A stretch of DNA of 56,067 nt from Lachnospiraceae bacterium (GCA_022792835.1 JAAWBT010000047.1:1-56067), one strand, 5' to 3'. Positions 33,493 to 42,080 are shown, numbered from the stretch's first letter. Notes: generated from the letters alone by a model not told the origin. Numbers and translations are program-made.

Positions 33493-34120
33493 GTTTGATC
33501 TCCGTCTTTCCTTCGGATTTCAAGGCCTCGTTAATCGCCGCCGTGAAAGCTTCCTCCAGGTTCTTCTGCCCGCCGATGATCGCATCACCGACAAGCTTCC
33601 CCTCTGAATCCACAACAATCGTGGTGGGTGTGTACATAATACTGCCGATGATTTCGGCCAGGCCGCCGTCTCCACTCACTAAAGTCACCCCCTCAAAACC
33701 TGCCTCTTTCAGAATCTCTTCCGCTGAGTCCGCCTCTGTCCCTGCGTCCAGGCAGACTGTCACAATCTGTACATTGTCCGGCAGCTCTTTTTCCAGCTTC
33801 GCGATATCCGGCAGTTCTTCAATACAGGGCCCGCAGTATGTCGCCCAGAAATTAATAAGCGTTGCATCTTTTTTTGCAATGTCTTCTTCCGTAAACGTTT
33901 GACCGTCCAGGGCTTTCGCCTCAAAAGTTCCAATCTCCAGTCCAGTTTCCTCGCTGGTTTCTGTACTGATTTCTGTGCTCCCCTGTGTCGTTCTCTCCTC
34001 TGTGCTTTCAGCCGGTGCCTTTTCTTTGCCGCAGCCAGCCGTGAATATTGTGCAGGCAAACACTACGCCGACAAACAGTAGCTTGGATCTTCTGCTTTTT
34101 ACAAATCTTTTTTTCTTCAT
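33479..34120 (-). CDS. TlpA/ResA-like thioredoxin-fold lipoprotein
   Basis: 213 residues: lipobox FTAGC with Cys30, a Ser/Thr/Glu-rich linker (about 31-62), then a thioredoxin fold with the active site FWATYCGPC (Cys96/Cys99), cis-Pro region IMYTPTTIVVDSEG and C-terminal helix. It is an extracytoplasmic thiol-disulfide oxidoreductase tethered to the membrane. The frame opens further upstream, but MKKKRF at 34120 gives a proper signal sequence. The overlapping CXXC mini-protein downstream is its likely redox partner. Confidence 0.9.
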   Translation of the reverse strand: MKKKRFVKSRRSKLLFVGVVFACTIFTAGCGKEKAPAESTEERTTQGSTEISTETSEETGLEIGTFEAKALDGQTFTEEDIAKKDATLINFWATYCGPCIEELPDIAKLEKELPDNVQIVTVCLDAGTEADSAEEILKEAGFEGVTLVSGDGGLAEIIGSIMYTPTTIVVDSEGKLVGDAIIGGQKNLEEAFTAAINEALKSEGKTEIKHGEE

Positions 34121-34237
34121 AATTCTTCCCATCCTTTCTACATCACAGCCACATAAGGCCAATTTCTCATTTTTTATAGGAAACGGCATCCATCTTTTCC
34201 TTTGACTTCATCATACCCACAGAGTGCTACGCATTTT

Positions 34238-34246
34238 ATTATAGCA
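34238..34246 (-). promoter_or_regulatory. Extended -10 promoter of the TlpA-like operon
   Basis: Minus-strand TGCTATAAT. A TTGTCG lies too far upstream (19-bp spacer) to be a normal -35. Confidence 0.55.
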
Positions 34247-34265
34247 GAATAAAATAATTTTTCGA

Positions 34266-34310
34266 CAAAAAAATTCCCTGTGTGGAGAAATTTTCCACCA
34301 CACAGGGGAA
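34266..34310 (-). terminator. Intrinsic terminator after hsp20
   Basis: 10-bp stem CCCTGTGTGG/CCACACAGGG with an inner GAAA/TTTC pairing, followed on the minus strand by AATTTTTTT. It lies 47 bp after the hsp20 stop. Confidence 0.92.
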
Positions 34311-34356
34311 CAGAAAGTTTGTGGGGCAGGATTTTTACTTATCCTTCCATCTTACT

Positions 34357-34806
34357 TTATCCTTCGATGGCAATATATCCCTTTTTCGCCTCAATCTGTG
34401 GGTCTTTCTTGGCCACGGAAAACTTCAGGATCCCATCCTCAAATTTCGCCCGGATATCCTCCTCCTTCACCGCATCTCCCACAAAAAACCGTCTGGAACA
34501 GCTTCCGCAGTAACGTTCTCTGCGGATATAAGTTCCGTTCTCATCCTTCTCGTCCTTGCTCTCATTCCTCGCCGCGCTGACAGTCAGGTATCCATTCTCC
34601 AGAGCGGCATTTATCTCCTCCTTCTTGAAACCCGGCAGATCAATGGCCACCTCGTAGGTACCATCCGTCTCCTTCACGTCCGTCTTCATCAGATTCTTCT
34701 CACTCTTACCATACAGAGGACTCCTTCTTCCCCAGAAATCCTTGTCCCAGGAAAAATCCATCATCTCGTCAAACAGGTTCTCTCCAAAAATACTGGGTAA
34801 CAACAT
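34357..34806 (-). CDS. Hsp20/alpha-crystallin small heat-shock protein
   Basis: 149 residues. The N-terminal arm MLLPSIFGENLFDEMMDF resembles Clostridium Hsp18, followed by the alpha-crystallin domain (KTDVKETDGTYEVAIDLPGFKKEEI, then GYLTVSAARN, ERYCGSCSRRF, VKEEDIRAKFEDGILKFSV) and a C-terminal extension with IAIEG in place of the usual IxI/V anchor. ATP-independent holdase that binds unfolding proteins. The CGSC pair in the middle strand is unusual and could be redox-sensitive. Confidence 0.93.
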   Translation of the reverse strand: MLLPSIFGENLFDEMMDFSWDKDFWGRRSPLYGKSEKNLMKTDVKETDGTYEVAIDLPGFKKEEINAALENGYLTVSAARNESKDEKDENGTYIRRERYCGSCSRRFFVGDAVKEEDIRAKFEDGILKFSVAKKDPQIEAKKGYIAIEG

Positions 34807-34902
34807 AAATCATTCCTCCATTCGTTTTGCTTTTATTATGAGCGTTTCTCACATTTTTAAACTCCGGGAACGTGTTTCTTTTGTTCTCTTTGTTATAGAT
34901 GT

Positions 34903-34931
34903 AATATAACACTCATCATCAGCAAAGTCAA
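34903..34931 (-). promoter_or_regulatory. Promoter of hsp20
   Basis: Minus-strand -35 TTGACT (34926-34931), 17-bp spacer, -10 TATATT (34903-34908). The ~95-nt leader has no CIRCE or obvious CtsR operator. Confidence 0.7.
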
Positions 34932-34970
34932 GAGGCGGGCACTGATTTTATTGTGAAAAATCTGTGAACT

Positions 34971-36995
34971 TTATCCTTCGATGGACGGTCTCGCCGTGCT
35001 CCCCGGCGCAGGCCCTCCTTTGGGCACCAGCTGCACCTTTATGCCCTCCAGTCGTTTGGCAAGCCCGGAGGTTCCAGCCATCTCTCCGTTTTTTGCCCAA
35101 TCCAGCCAGCCATAGGTCTGGGCATGGACCTGATAATAGATGTCGTACTGTTTTTGAGCCTCACCGGTCAGGCGGATCCGGATTCCTTCCAGACGTTTGG
35201 CCTGGCCCTGGGTCCCGCTCATGGCTCCGTTCCCCACCCAGTTCTGCCAGCCGTAAGTCTGCACATGGGTCTGATACTCGATCCCGCCGGGAATGTTCCA
35301 GCGAAGCCGCATCTCAATCCCTTCCAAACGCTTGGACTGGCCCTGGGTCCCGCTCATCCTCCCATCCCAAAACCAATTCTGCCAGCCATAAGTCTGCACA
35401 TGGGTTCTATAATTGACATTTCCCGGATAAGCACTCACAAAGGGCCTTCCCGTGGGTACTCCCGGATCTGCCCCTTTGGGGACAATCACAATATTGATTC
35501 CCTCCAGACGCTTGGCAAGCCCCTCTGTTCCTGCCTCCGCCCCGTTCTTCGCCCAATCCAGCCAGCCGTAGCTCTGGGCATGGACCCGGTAATATACGTC
35601 ATAGCGGTCTTTATCTGCCCCGATCAGTTCAATACAGATGGCCTCAAGACGTTTGGACTGCCGCTCTGTTCCGCTTAAGTCTCCATCCGCAGCCCAGCCC
35701 TGCCAGCCGTAGCTCTGTACATGGGTCCTATAACGGATGCCCAGATTTCCGTTCCCGGACACCTGAATCTCAATGGCTTCCAGACGTTTGGCCTGACCTG
35801 AGGTGCCGGCCATCCGCCCATTTTTCACCGGCTCCTGCCACCCATGGCTCTGTACATGAGTCTGATAGGAAACGGTGATGCCTTCTGCCAGATTTTTCAC
35901 TTCCGGATTATTGACCTTGTCGTCCTGGGGCGCCGAACTGTCGGAGCCGGCCTTTTTCCTGTACCAGTCCCGAATAAAATTTCCGGCGGTAGTCAGCTCA
36001 TCCGCACTCCAGCCGCTGGTTTTTCCGCTGCTGTTTTTGATCAGAGAGGAGCTGCGCCAGTCATTGCTTAAACTCCAGGCACAGTAGCTCACCTGATACT
36101 GGTCACAGCGGTTCAGCCACTCTGTGGCCTTCCCCGTATCCACAGAGCCGTTGCCGTCTGCCTCTGAAAGTCCGAATTCTGACACAAACACCGGCAGTCC
36201 CCGGTTAATGGCTGTGCCGATCTTCTCAGTCAGCCATTGATTGTGTGCCGGCTCCGAGGCGTAAAAGTGAAATGCGTACATCAGGTTGTTGTACCCGGCG
36301 ATCGGGTCATCTGCCGGCTCATACAAATGGCCCTGGCTTCCAAGCTGAGACCAGGTGGGTGTTCCCACGATGATGACTGCATCTGCATCCTGGGCCCGGA
36401 TTGCCCCGATCACCTCCACCGCATAGCTCTTGATATCCTGCCAGCTGCAGTTATTGGGCTCATTGCAGATCTCATAAATCACATTGTCATAATCTTTATA
36501 CCGGCCTGCCATCTCTGAAAAAAAGCTGACTGCCTGGCTTTTATAGGTCTGTGGATTTCCGTCGCTTAAAATGTGCCAGTCAATGATTGTGTACATTCCA
36601 AGCTCTGTGGCATACTGAACACCTTTGGTCACCTGTTCCTTCATAAACGCCTCATTGCCGTTGCAGTAACCTCCCTCGTTTGTGTACATGGCAAGGCGGA
36701 TGCAGTTGGCTCCCCAGTCGTCCCGCAGGGTCGCAAAAGCTTCCTTATTATTGTACTGGGAGAACCACTGGAGCCCATGGGTACTGATGCCCCGGATCTG
36801 AAAAGGCTTTCCGTACTGGTCCACCAGACTGGTCCCGCTCACCGACAACTGTCCATGGGCAGAAACCGGGGTCGTCCCAGCCGCAAAAGCCTCCATGTCT
36901 CCTCCCGCTGCCAGTCTGAATCCTGCTGCCCCGAACCACAGCGCAGCCATGAGCAGCCAAACCAGAATTCTCCGACTTTTGTTCCTCTTTTCCAT
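34971..36995 (-). CDS. Secreted GH5 endoglucanase-like enzyme with six ChW repeats
   Basis: 674 residues: signal peptide (to about residue 40), then a GH5 catalytic domain (about 48-345) with the acid/base Glu in YEICNEPN (about 179) and the nucleophile Glu in VFVSEFGLSEADG (about 273). WHILSDGNP and HFYASEPAHNQWL are cellulase-like. A linker leads to six ChW repeats (375-670), each with H-(V/A)-Q-(S/T)-x-GW and KRLE(A/G)I. ChW domains bind surface or polysaccharide targets. The ATG at 36995 has a GAGGGGG site. The enzyme is probably a beta-glucanase or cellulase acting outside the cell; the exact substrate is not readable. Confidence 0.9.
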   Translation of the reverse strand: MEKRNKSRRILVWLLMAALWFGAAGFRLAAGGDMEAFAAGTTPVSAHGQLSVSGTSLVDQYGKPFQIRGISTHGLQWFSQYNNKEAFATLRDDWGANCIRLAMYTNEGGYCNGNEAFMKEQVTKGVQYATELGMYTIIDWHILSDGNPQTYKSQAVSFFSEMAGRYKDYDNVIYEICNEPNNCSWQDIKSYAVEVIGAIRAQDADAVIIVGTPTWSQLGSQGHLYEPADDPIAGYNNLMYAFHFYASEPAHNQWLTEKIGTAINRGLPVFVSEFGLSEADGNGSVDTGKATEWLNRCDQYQVSYCAWSLSNDWRSSSLIKNSSGKTSGWSADELTTAGNFIRDWYRKKAGSDSSAPQDDKVNNPEVKNLAEGITVSYQTHVQSHGWQEPVKNGRMAGTSGQAKRLEAIEIQVSGNGNLGIRYRTHVQSYGWQGWAADGDLSGTERQSKRLEAICIELIGADKDRYDVYYRVHAQSYGWLDWAKNGAEAGTEGLAKRLEGINIVIVPKGADPGVPTGRPFVSAYPGNVNYRTHVQTYGWQNWFWDGRMSGTQGQSKRLEGIEMRLRWNIPGGIEYQTHVQTYGWQNWVGNGAMSGTQGQAKRLEGIRIRLTGEAQKQYDIYYQVHAQTYGWLDWAKNGEMAGTSGLAKRLEGIKVQLVPKGGPAPGSTARPSIEG
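34990..35870. repeat. Six ChW coding repeats arranged as a duplicated triplet
   Basis: Units of ~130-150 bp. Units 3 and 6 (counted from the N-terminus) share HAQxYGWLDWAKNG and end in VPKG, while units 1-2 and 4-5 share HVQxxGWQ. The order is therefore A-A-B / A-A-B, indicating duplication of a three-unit block. Confidence 0.8.
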
Positions 36996-37026
36996 CAACT
37001 TTACCCCCTCTTTGAATTTTCTTTTA

Positions 37027-37035
37027 ATTATATCA
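37027..37035 (-). promoter_or_regulatory. Extended -10 promoter of the GH5 gene
   Basis: Minus-strand TGATATAAT ends about 30 bp before the GH5 start. No clear -35 is present. Confidence 0.5.
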
Positions 37036-37073
37036 CACCAGACGAGAAGACCGCCCGCCTCCGAAAGCCACGG

Positions 37074-37844
37074 TTATCCTTTCAGGTAATTCACCGACAA
37101 AATTGCAGCCCCCAGTACTGTAAGGACCACTCCGGTCGCCCGGTTTAAGGTAATGGCGCTGGCTTTATTTGCAAATTTGGCTGCAACTCTGGCCCAGAGC
37201 AGGGTGGAAGCCACGCAGAAGGTTAAACACCACAGGTCCGGCATACCGCCGATGACAAAATGGCTGGCCGCACCCGTAAAAGCTGTGAAGGCCATGATAA
37301 ACACACTGGTCCCCACTGCTGTCTTTAATTCATATCCCAGGACACTGGTCAAAATAAGCAACATCATCATTCCGCCGCCAGCACCGATAAAACCGCAGAT
37401 AAAACCCACAACCATACCGCTGACCACAGACTGGATAATCCGTTTTCGACCATCCACCGCATTCATGGACTCCTTGGTTGTCATGACCGGCTTCACGATG
37501 AACTTAATCCCCAGGAGCAGTGTCATAAACACTGAAAAACTCCCCATCGTCGTATTTGGCACCAGACTTGCAATGAAACTTCCCACCAAAGTAAACAAAA
37601 GCACTGCCGCCATCATGACCAGCCCGTTCCTCACGTCAAGATTTTTATTTTTTCCATAAGTATAGGCACTGACTGCACTGGCCAGAACGTCGCTTGCCAG
37701 AGCGATTCCCACTGCCTCGTAGGCCGGAAGCCCCAGAAAAGTGATCAGCATGGGACTGATGACGGCCGCCGCGCTCATGCCTGCGAAGCCAGTACCAAGC
37801 CCCGCCCCGATTCCTGCAATAAAACAGATTAAAAATTGAAACAC
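37074..37844 (-). CDS. TSUP-family (TauE/SafE) anion transporter
   Basis: 256 residues with about eight membrane helices in two related halves. Each half starts with a glycine-rich helix hairpin (IGAGLGTGFAGMSAAAVISP; VGFICGFIGAGGGMMMLLIL), the TauE/SafE signature. These carriers move sulfite, organosulfonates or other small anions. The start is a GTG at 37844, just after the marR stop, using the AGGAGG in the marR tail, so it is translationally coupled to the regulator. MarR control and a role in anion efflux are inferred. Confidence 0.85.
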   Translation of the reverse strand: MFQFLICFIAGIGAGLGTGFAGMSAAAVISPMLITFLGLPAYEAVGIALASDVLASAVSAYTYGKNKNLDVRNGLVMMAAVLLFTLVGSFIASLVPNTTMGSFSVFMTLLLGIKFIVKPVMTTKESMNAVDGRKRIIQSVVSGMVVGFICGFIGAGGGMMMLLILTSVLGYELKTAVGTSVFIMAFTAFTGAASHFVIGGMPDLWCLTFCVASTLLWARVAAKFANKASAITLNRATGVVLTVLGAAILSVNYLKG

Positions 37845-37846
37845 CT

Positions 37847-38287
37847 TTACATTTCCTCCTTCATGTAAGAATTCAGATTGTCAAGGAGCCTGGCATTGTA
37901 CTGCTTCATGGACTCCTTTTCCTCTTCAGAAAACCCGTTCAGCATAATCTTTAAAAATTTCTCCTGGGCCGCTCTCCCGTCCTCGACAATATCCGCCGCC
38001 GCTTCGCAGATCTTAAGGTGGGCCGTTTTCCTGTTTTTATCTGCATACTCCTTTCTGATCCATCCCTGTTTCTCCAGAAGCTTTATGGAAGATGATACCT
38101 GGGACTTGGATAGATACCGGATCTCCACAATATCTGTCGCTGTGTCAAAACAGGGATTATTCGCCAGGAAAAGCAAGATATCCAGCTCCATTCTCGTGAT
38201 CCCATGTTTCACACAGATTTCCCCTACACATCTGGAATAAAGGGTCTTGACCGCATTTTGATGTTCCCATGGATTGGTTGGAATCAT
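37847..38287 (-). CDS. MarR-family regulator
   Basis: 146 residues with the MarR winged-helix core: ITRMELDILLFLANNP, DIVEIRYLSKSQVSSSIKLLEKQGWI and the wing DKNRKTAHLKI. N- and C-terminal helices give the dimer interface. ATG 38287 follows a GGAGGGG site that is part of a G-rich tract. It shares an mRNA with the TSUP carrier and probably represses it through the inverted repeat in its leader. Effector unknown. Confidence 0.9.
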   Translation of the reverse strand: MIPTNPWEHQNAVKTLYSRCVGEICVKHGITRMELDILLFLANNPCFDTATDIVEIRYLSKSQVSSSIKLLEKQGWIRKEYADKNRKTAHLKICEAAADIVEDGRAAQEKFLKIMLNGFSEEEKESMKQYNARLLDNLNSYMKEEM

Positions 38288-38305
38288 GCCCCTCCCCCCC
38301 CTTTT

Positions 38306-38319
38306 GTTCTTTTTAGAAC
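38306..38319 (-). promoter_or_regulatory. Candidate MarR operator
   Basis: Inverted repeat GTTCT-N4-AGAAC overlaps the predicted transcription start of marR, a typical place for autorepression. Confidence 0.5.
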
Positions 38320-38320
38320 T

Positions 38321-38348
38321 ATTTTACATCAAAAAAATTCCCTGTCAA
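38321..38348 (-). promoter_or_regulatory. marR promoter
   Basis: Minus-strand perfect -35 TTGACA (38343-38348), 16-bp spacer, -10 TAAAAT (38321-38326). It is embedded in the terminator hairpin of the upstream ABC permease gene. Confidence 0.75.
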
Positions 38349-38359
38349 GGGAATTTTTT
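38331..38359 (-). terminator. Terminator of the ABC permease gene, overlapping the marR promoter
   Basis: AAAAAATTCCC / GGGAATTTTTT, an 11-bp perfect stem with a 6-nt loop and a minus-strand T-tract. The loop is TTGACA, the marR -35. It lies 18 bp after the permease stop, and its A-run on the other side also makes it usable rightward. Confidence 0.85.
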
Positions 38360-38377
38360 AACAGTCTCCGACACCCG

Positions 38378-39967
38378 TCACATCCGAAGCCGAAAGGTTT
38401 TCGGCGCAAACCGGTACACCAGAATGCTTGCCAAGGTACAATAAAGTACACAGAACACTATCGACAGGACCCCAAAGACGAAAATCGGCAGCTTCACCTG
38501 GATCATGGTCCAGCTCAACAGATACGTGACTATGGAGATTACTTTGTAGGTGCCGCTTTTGATCTCTGTCCCCGCATTATAAGGCTGGAGCAGATAATAA
38601 AGGGTCAGATAATGGACAGAAAAGAAAATACTCATACCAACCACTGACACAAAGAGCATCCCGTAATCAAGCGGCGTATCTGTCCCGCCGGAAGCAAAAA
38701 GCAGCACGGCGAGCCCCACCCCCATGACTGTCCCCGGCAGAAGGTTGACCTTGATGATCTCCCGCAGGCGGATCTGGAACAGCTTCAGAATAAATTCGGG
38801 CTGTTTATAAAAGGAATAGGTCAGCAGGCTATGGTCGCAGTTGATAAACAGGGCTGTCGTAAAACCGGCGCCCCGGTTGAGAAAATACATGATAAACACA
38901 AAATAAGGCAGCGACGTCACCAAAAGCTTGTTGACTCGCACCTGAAACTCCGGCACAAAGCGGAATAAAAGCAAGCTGCCCGCCACAAGGGCAAGCTCCA
39001 CAAACGCAATCCGCTTTGCCGACTTCCAGAGAATCTTCCGATGCCGCCTGATAAACAGCTCGTTTAAATATTCAAACCCTTTCCGGCTGCTGGTAATGGA
39101 GCTGTCTGCGCTGATATTTTTAAGACTCTGCTCCCGCTGGACCTTTGCCGTGGCTTCACTGCCCATCTGCACAGAAACCGGCCTATCTACAAGCAGCTCT
39201 TTATACATAATCCGATAATCCTGAAAGGTCAGAATCTTCGGAATGCACACTGCTCCAAGAACCGCGCCGAGACACATCACAGCCACTGACGCCGCCTCCG
39301 GAACCAAAACCTTGGCCGCCGGAAGCCCGTATGCAGCCGCCAGACAGACCGCAACAATCCCCCAGGCATATTTACTCAGGTTATTCTCATTTTTTGCGTT
39401 TTTTTTCTTCTCATAATCCCGCAGTGTATAGGCCGCCATCAAAATCTTCATCCCAGCCACAAAGAAAGGGATCAGCAGGCATTGCCAAAACGCAAGACCG
39501 CTCCGGAATCCGAACACAAAACTGCACAGCAAGAACCCGGCCAGCACTTTGATGATTGCATAGAAATAATTGATCAATGTATATTCCCTGGCATCCATCC
39601 CCAAAAGAATCATCGCATAATATTTATCCTTCGTGGGGTTGAACATGAAAGTATTCAACACCATCCCCGCCACAGAAAGAAACACAAGCAGATGGAGAAA
39701 AAGCGGCGTCTCCAGCCCAGAAGGCAGGCGATACAGGCCCACCGCCCCTCCGATCATCACAATAAAATAGAGAAATTTCCCCAGAAACGCAGAGACAATC
39801 TCCCAGAGCACGGAAACCACATTGGCAAAAATCTTAAAGCCCCGGACCTGGTAAACAGCCACCGGGATCACCTGTTTCAAAAGCGGTATCTGTCTGATGG
39901 AATAAAGAATACCGTTGACCCGATATGTATTTCTTAGCCCAAAGGACAGCCGCAGAGTCTTAAGCAT
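38378..39967 (-). CDS. Large ABC-transporter membrane subunit
   Basis: 529 residues with about 12 membrane helices split by a central cytoplasmic loop (about 240-300). The N-terminus (MLKTLRLSFGLRNTYRVN) is basic. Long permeases of this kind pair with a single ATPase, and the ATPase gene lies directly upstream, overlapping by 8 bp. No substrate signature is visible. GGGAGGAAGACT selects ATG 39967 over eight codons upstream. Confidence 0.78.
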   Translation of the reverse strand: MLKTLRLSFGLRNTYRVNGILYSIRQIPLLKQVIPVAVYQVRGFKIFANVVSVLWEIVSAFLGKFLYFIVMIGGAVGLYRLPSGLETPLFLHLLVFLSVAGMVLNTFMFNPTKDKYYAMILLGMDAREYTLINYFYAIIKVLAGFLLCSFVFGFRSGLAFWQCLLIPFFVAGMKILMAAYTLRDYEKKKNAKNENNLSKYAWGIVAVCLAAAYGLPAAKVLVPEAASVAVMCLGAVLGAVCIPKILTFQDYRIMYKELLVDRPVSVQMGSEATAKVQREQSLKNISADSSITSSRKGFEYLNELFIRRHRKILWKSAKRIAFVELALVAGSLLLFRFVPEFQVRVNKLLVTSLPYFVFIMYFLNRGAGFTTALFINCDHSLLTYSFYKQPEFILKLFQIRLREIIKVNLLPGTVMGVGLAVLLFASGGTDTPLDYGMLFVSVVGMSIFFSVHYLTLYYLLQPYNAGTEIKSGTYKVISIVTYLLSWTMIQVKLPIFVFGVLSIVFCVLYCTLASILVYRFAPKTFRLRM

Positions 39968-40667
39968 AGTCTTCCTCCCGGAGAGCCCCAATGATCCTCT
40001 CCTTAAATTCTCCGATATTCAGGTCTGACTTATCCACTCGCTCCAGCTCTCCATGGTTGAGCAGCACAATCTCATCGCACAGATCCAGAGCAAGATCCAT
40101 GATATGAGTCGAAAAGATCGTGATCCGGCCTGCCTTTAAGGACCGCAAAATCTGTTTCATCTCCTCAGCCACCACCACATCCAGAGAGGTCAGGGGCTCG
40201 TCCAGAAGAAGCAGGTTCGGTTTCGCAATAATATTGATCAGCATCTGCATCTTGTTCTTCATACCGTGGGAGTAATCCTTGAGAAGCCGGTCTCTGTCCT
40301 CTGCGGCAATGCTCATATAGTCAAAATACTCGTCCAGAGGCTTTGGATCCCGGATCATATTCTCATGGATGTCCATAAAAAACTTCAGAAATTCCCGCCC
40401 TGTCAAAAACTCCGGTACAGTGGGCGTAGAAAGGACATAACCGATATCCTCCGGAGAAGCATTCCGGTTCCCCGTCTCCGCCTCAAAATAAAAGCTTCCT
40501 CCATCCGTCCTCAGATCCCCGTTCAGACAGTTGAAAAGCGTCGTCTTCCCGGCCCCGTTCCTGCCTAACAGCCCATAGATCTTTCCCTCGTCAAAAGCAA
40601 AATCAATATCTTTAAGAACCTGTTTCCCGTCATAGCTTTTCGAGAGATGTTTGATCACAAACTTCAT
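39960..40667 (-). CDS. ABC transporter ATP-binding subunit
   Basis: 235-residue ATPase: Walker A GRNGAGKTT, signature YSHGMKNKMQML, Walker B LLLLDEPLTSLD and switch STHIM. It overlaps the large permease by 8 bp, so the two form one exporter-type transporter. AGGAGGATGAATGT precedes the ATG. The strong promoter just upstream means it is not dependent on the thiamine operon that ends before it. Confidence 0.9.
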   Translation of the reverse strand: MKFVIKHLSKSYDGKQVLKDIDFAFDEGKIYGLLGRNGAGKTTLFNCLNGDLRTDGGSFYFEAETGNRNASPEDIGYVLSTPTVPEFLTGREFLKFFMDIHENMIRDPKPLDEYFDYMSIAAEDRDRLLKDYSHGMKNKMQMLINIIAKPNLLLLDEPLTSLDVVVAEEMKQILRSLKAGRITIFSTHIMDLALDLCDEIVLLNHGELERVDKSDLNIGEFKERIIGALREEDYA

Positions 40668-40692
40668 ACATTCATCCTCCTCACATCCCCCT

Positions 40693-40721
40693 ATTATACC
40701 TCATCCCCCGCCTTGGTTCAA
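40693..40721 (-). promoter_or_regulatory. Promoter of the ABC pair
   Basis: Minus-strand -35 TTGAAC (40716-40721), 17-bp spacer, perfect -10 TATAAT (40693-40698). Leader about 20 nt. Confidence 0.8.
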
Positions 40722-40755
40722 TTCCTTTTCCCCGCAGAAATAATGATATATGGTA

Positions 40756-42060
40756 TCATAAAATATCAATATACTCCCCGTTCAGCGCCTTGTTCATGCT
40801 CCGCACCGCGCAGAACTTCCCGCACATGGAACAGCTGTCCTCATACTCCGGTTTCCGCTCTTCCCTGACTTTCTTCGCTGTTTCCGGGTCAAGGGAACAT
40901 TCCCACTGTTTTTCCCAGTCAAAGGTCCTTCTGGCGTCTGCCATGGCGTCGTCCAGCTCCCTGGCATGGGGAACCTTCTTGGCAATATCCGCCGCGTGGG
41001 CCGCGATCTTTGCCGCGACAATCCCCTGTTTCACATCATCTATATTTGGCAGCGCCAGATGCTCCGCAGGTGTCACATAACAGAGAAAAGCCGCTCCTGC
41101 AGAGGCGGCAATGGCTCCTCCGATGGCAGAAGTAATGTGGTCATAGCCAGGGGCAATGTCTGTCACAATAGGGCCCAGCACGTAAAAAGGGGCACCCATA
41201 CAGATCGTCTGCTGCAGCTTCATATTGGCTTCGATCTGATCAAGAGGCATGTGCCCCGGCCCCTCCACCATGACTTGGACATCCTTTTCCCAGGCCCGTT
41301 TTGTCAGCTCGCCAAGCCTCACCAGCTCCTCGATCTGGCAGACATCACTTCCGTCGGCCAGACATCCGGGGCGGCAGGCATCCCCCAGAGAAATCGTCAC
41401 ATCATACTCCCGGCAGATGTCCAGAATCTCGTCAAAATATTCATAAAAAGGATTTTCTTCTCCTGTCATACTCATCCAGGCAAACACCAGGGAACCGCCG
41501 CGGGACACAATATTCATCTTCCGCCTGTGCTTCCTGATCTGCTCAATGGTCTTCCTCGTGATGCCGCAGTGGAGTGTGACAAAATCCACGCCGTTTTTGG
41601 CATGGAGACGGACCACATCTATAAAATCCTCTGCCGTCAGCGTCGCCAGATCCCTCCGGTAATGGATCACACTGTCATAGACCGGGACAGTGCCGATCAT
41701 GGCCGGGCACTCTGACGTCAGTTTTTTCCGGAAAGGCTCCGTGTCCCCGTGAGAAGAAAGATCCATGATGGCCTCTGCTCCCATATCCACCGCCGCCATG
41801 ACTTTCTGAAGTTCCACGTCATAATCCTTACAATCCCTGGAGACTCCCAGATTCACGTTGATCTTCGTCCGCAGCATGGAGCCGACGCCGTTGGGGTCAA
41901 TGCATTTGTGCAGTCTATTGGCACAGATCACCACCTGCCCTTTTGCTGTAAGCTCCCGGATTTCCTCCTCCGACCGATACTCCTTTTTTGCAACTATTTT
42001 CATCTCCGGGGTAATGATCCCGCGCCTCGCGGCGTCCATCTGTGTTGTATACTCTCTCAT
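40756..42060 (-). CDS. thiC: Phosphomethylpyrimidine synthase
   Basis: Radical SAM enzyme that rearranges aminoimidazole ribotide to HMP phosphate, the thiamine pyrimidine. The 434-residue clostridial short form has [57 protein letters not shown] and the C-terminal Fe-S motif [11 protein letters not shown] 42060 follows AGAGGATT; the upstream open codons start at a TTG. It is the last gene of the thi operon, 20 bp after thiD. A short AT-rich hairpin (ATGATA/TATCAT) after the stop may end the transcript. Confidence 0.96.
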   Translation of the reverse strand: MREYTTQMDAARRGIITPEMKIVAKKEYRSEEEIRELTAKGQVVICANRLHKCIDPNGVGSMLRTKINVNLGVSRDCKDYDVELQKVMAAVDMGAEAIMDLSSHGDTEPFRKKLTSECPAMIGTVPVYDSVIHYRRDLATLTAEDFIDVVRLHAKNGVDFVTLHCGITRKTIEQIRKHRRKMNIVSRGGSLVFAWMSMTGEENPFYEYFDEILDICREYDVTISLGDACRPGCLADGSDVCQIEELVRLGELTKRAWEKDVQVMVEGPGHMPLDQIEANMKLQQTICMGAPFYVLGPIVTDIAPGYDHITSAIGGAIAASAGAAFLCYVTPAEHLALPNIDDVKQGIVAAKIAAHAADIAKKVPHARELDDAMADARRTFDWEKQWECSLDPETAKKVREERKPEYEDSCSMCGKFCAVRSMNKALNGEYIDIL

Positions 42061-42080
42061 AATCCTCTGTCCCTTTCCGA

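Noticed and set aside
34222-34229. TAGCACTC, half of a CIRCE element, upstream of the TlpA-like gene
   Set aside because: The second arm GAGTGCTA is absent at 9-bp spacing, and the gene is not a chaperone.
34990-35870. CRISPR-like regular spacing
   Set aside because: Repeats are long, diverged and in-frame coding (ChW domains).
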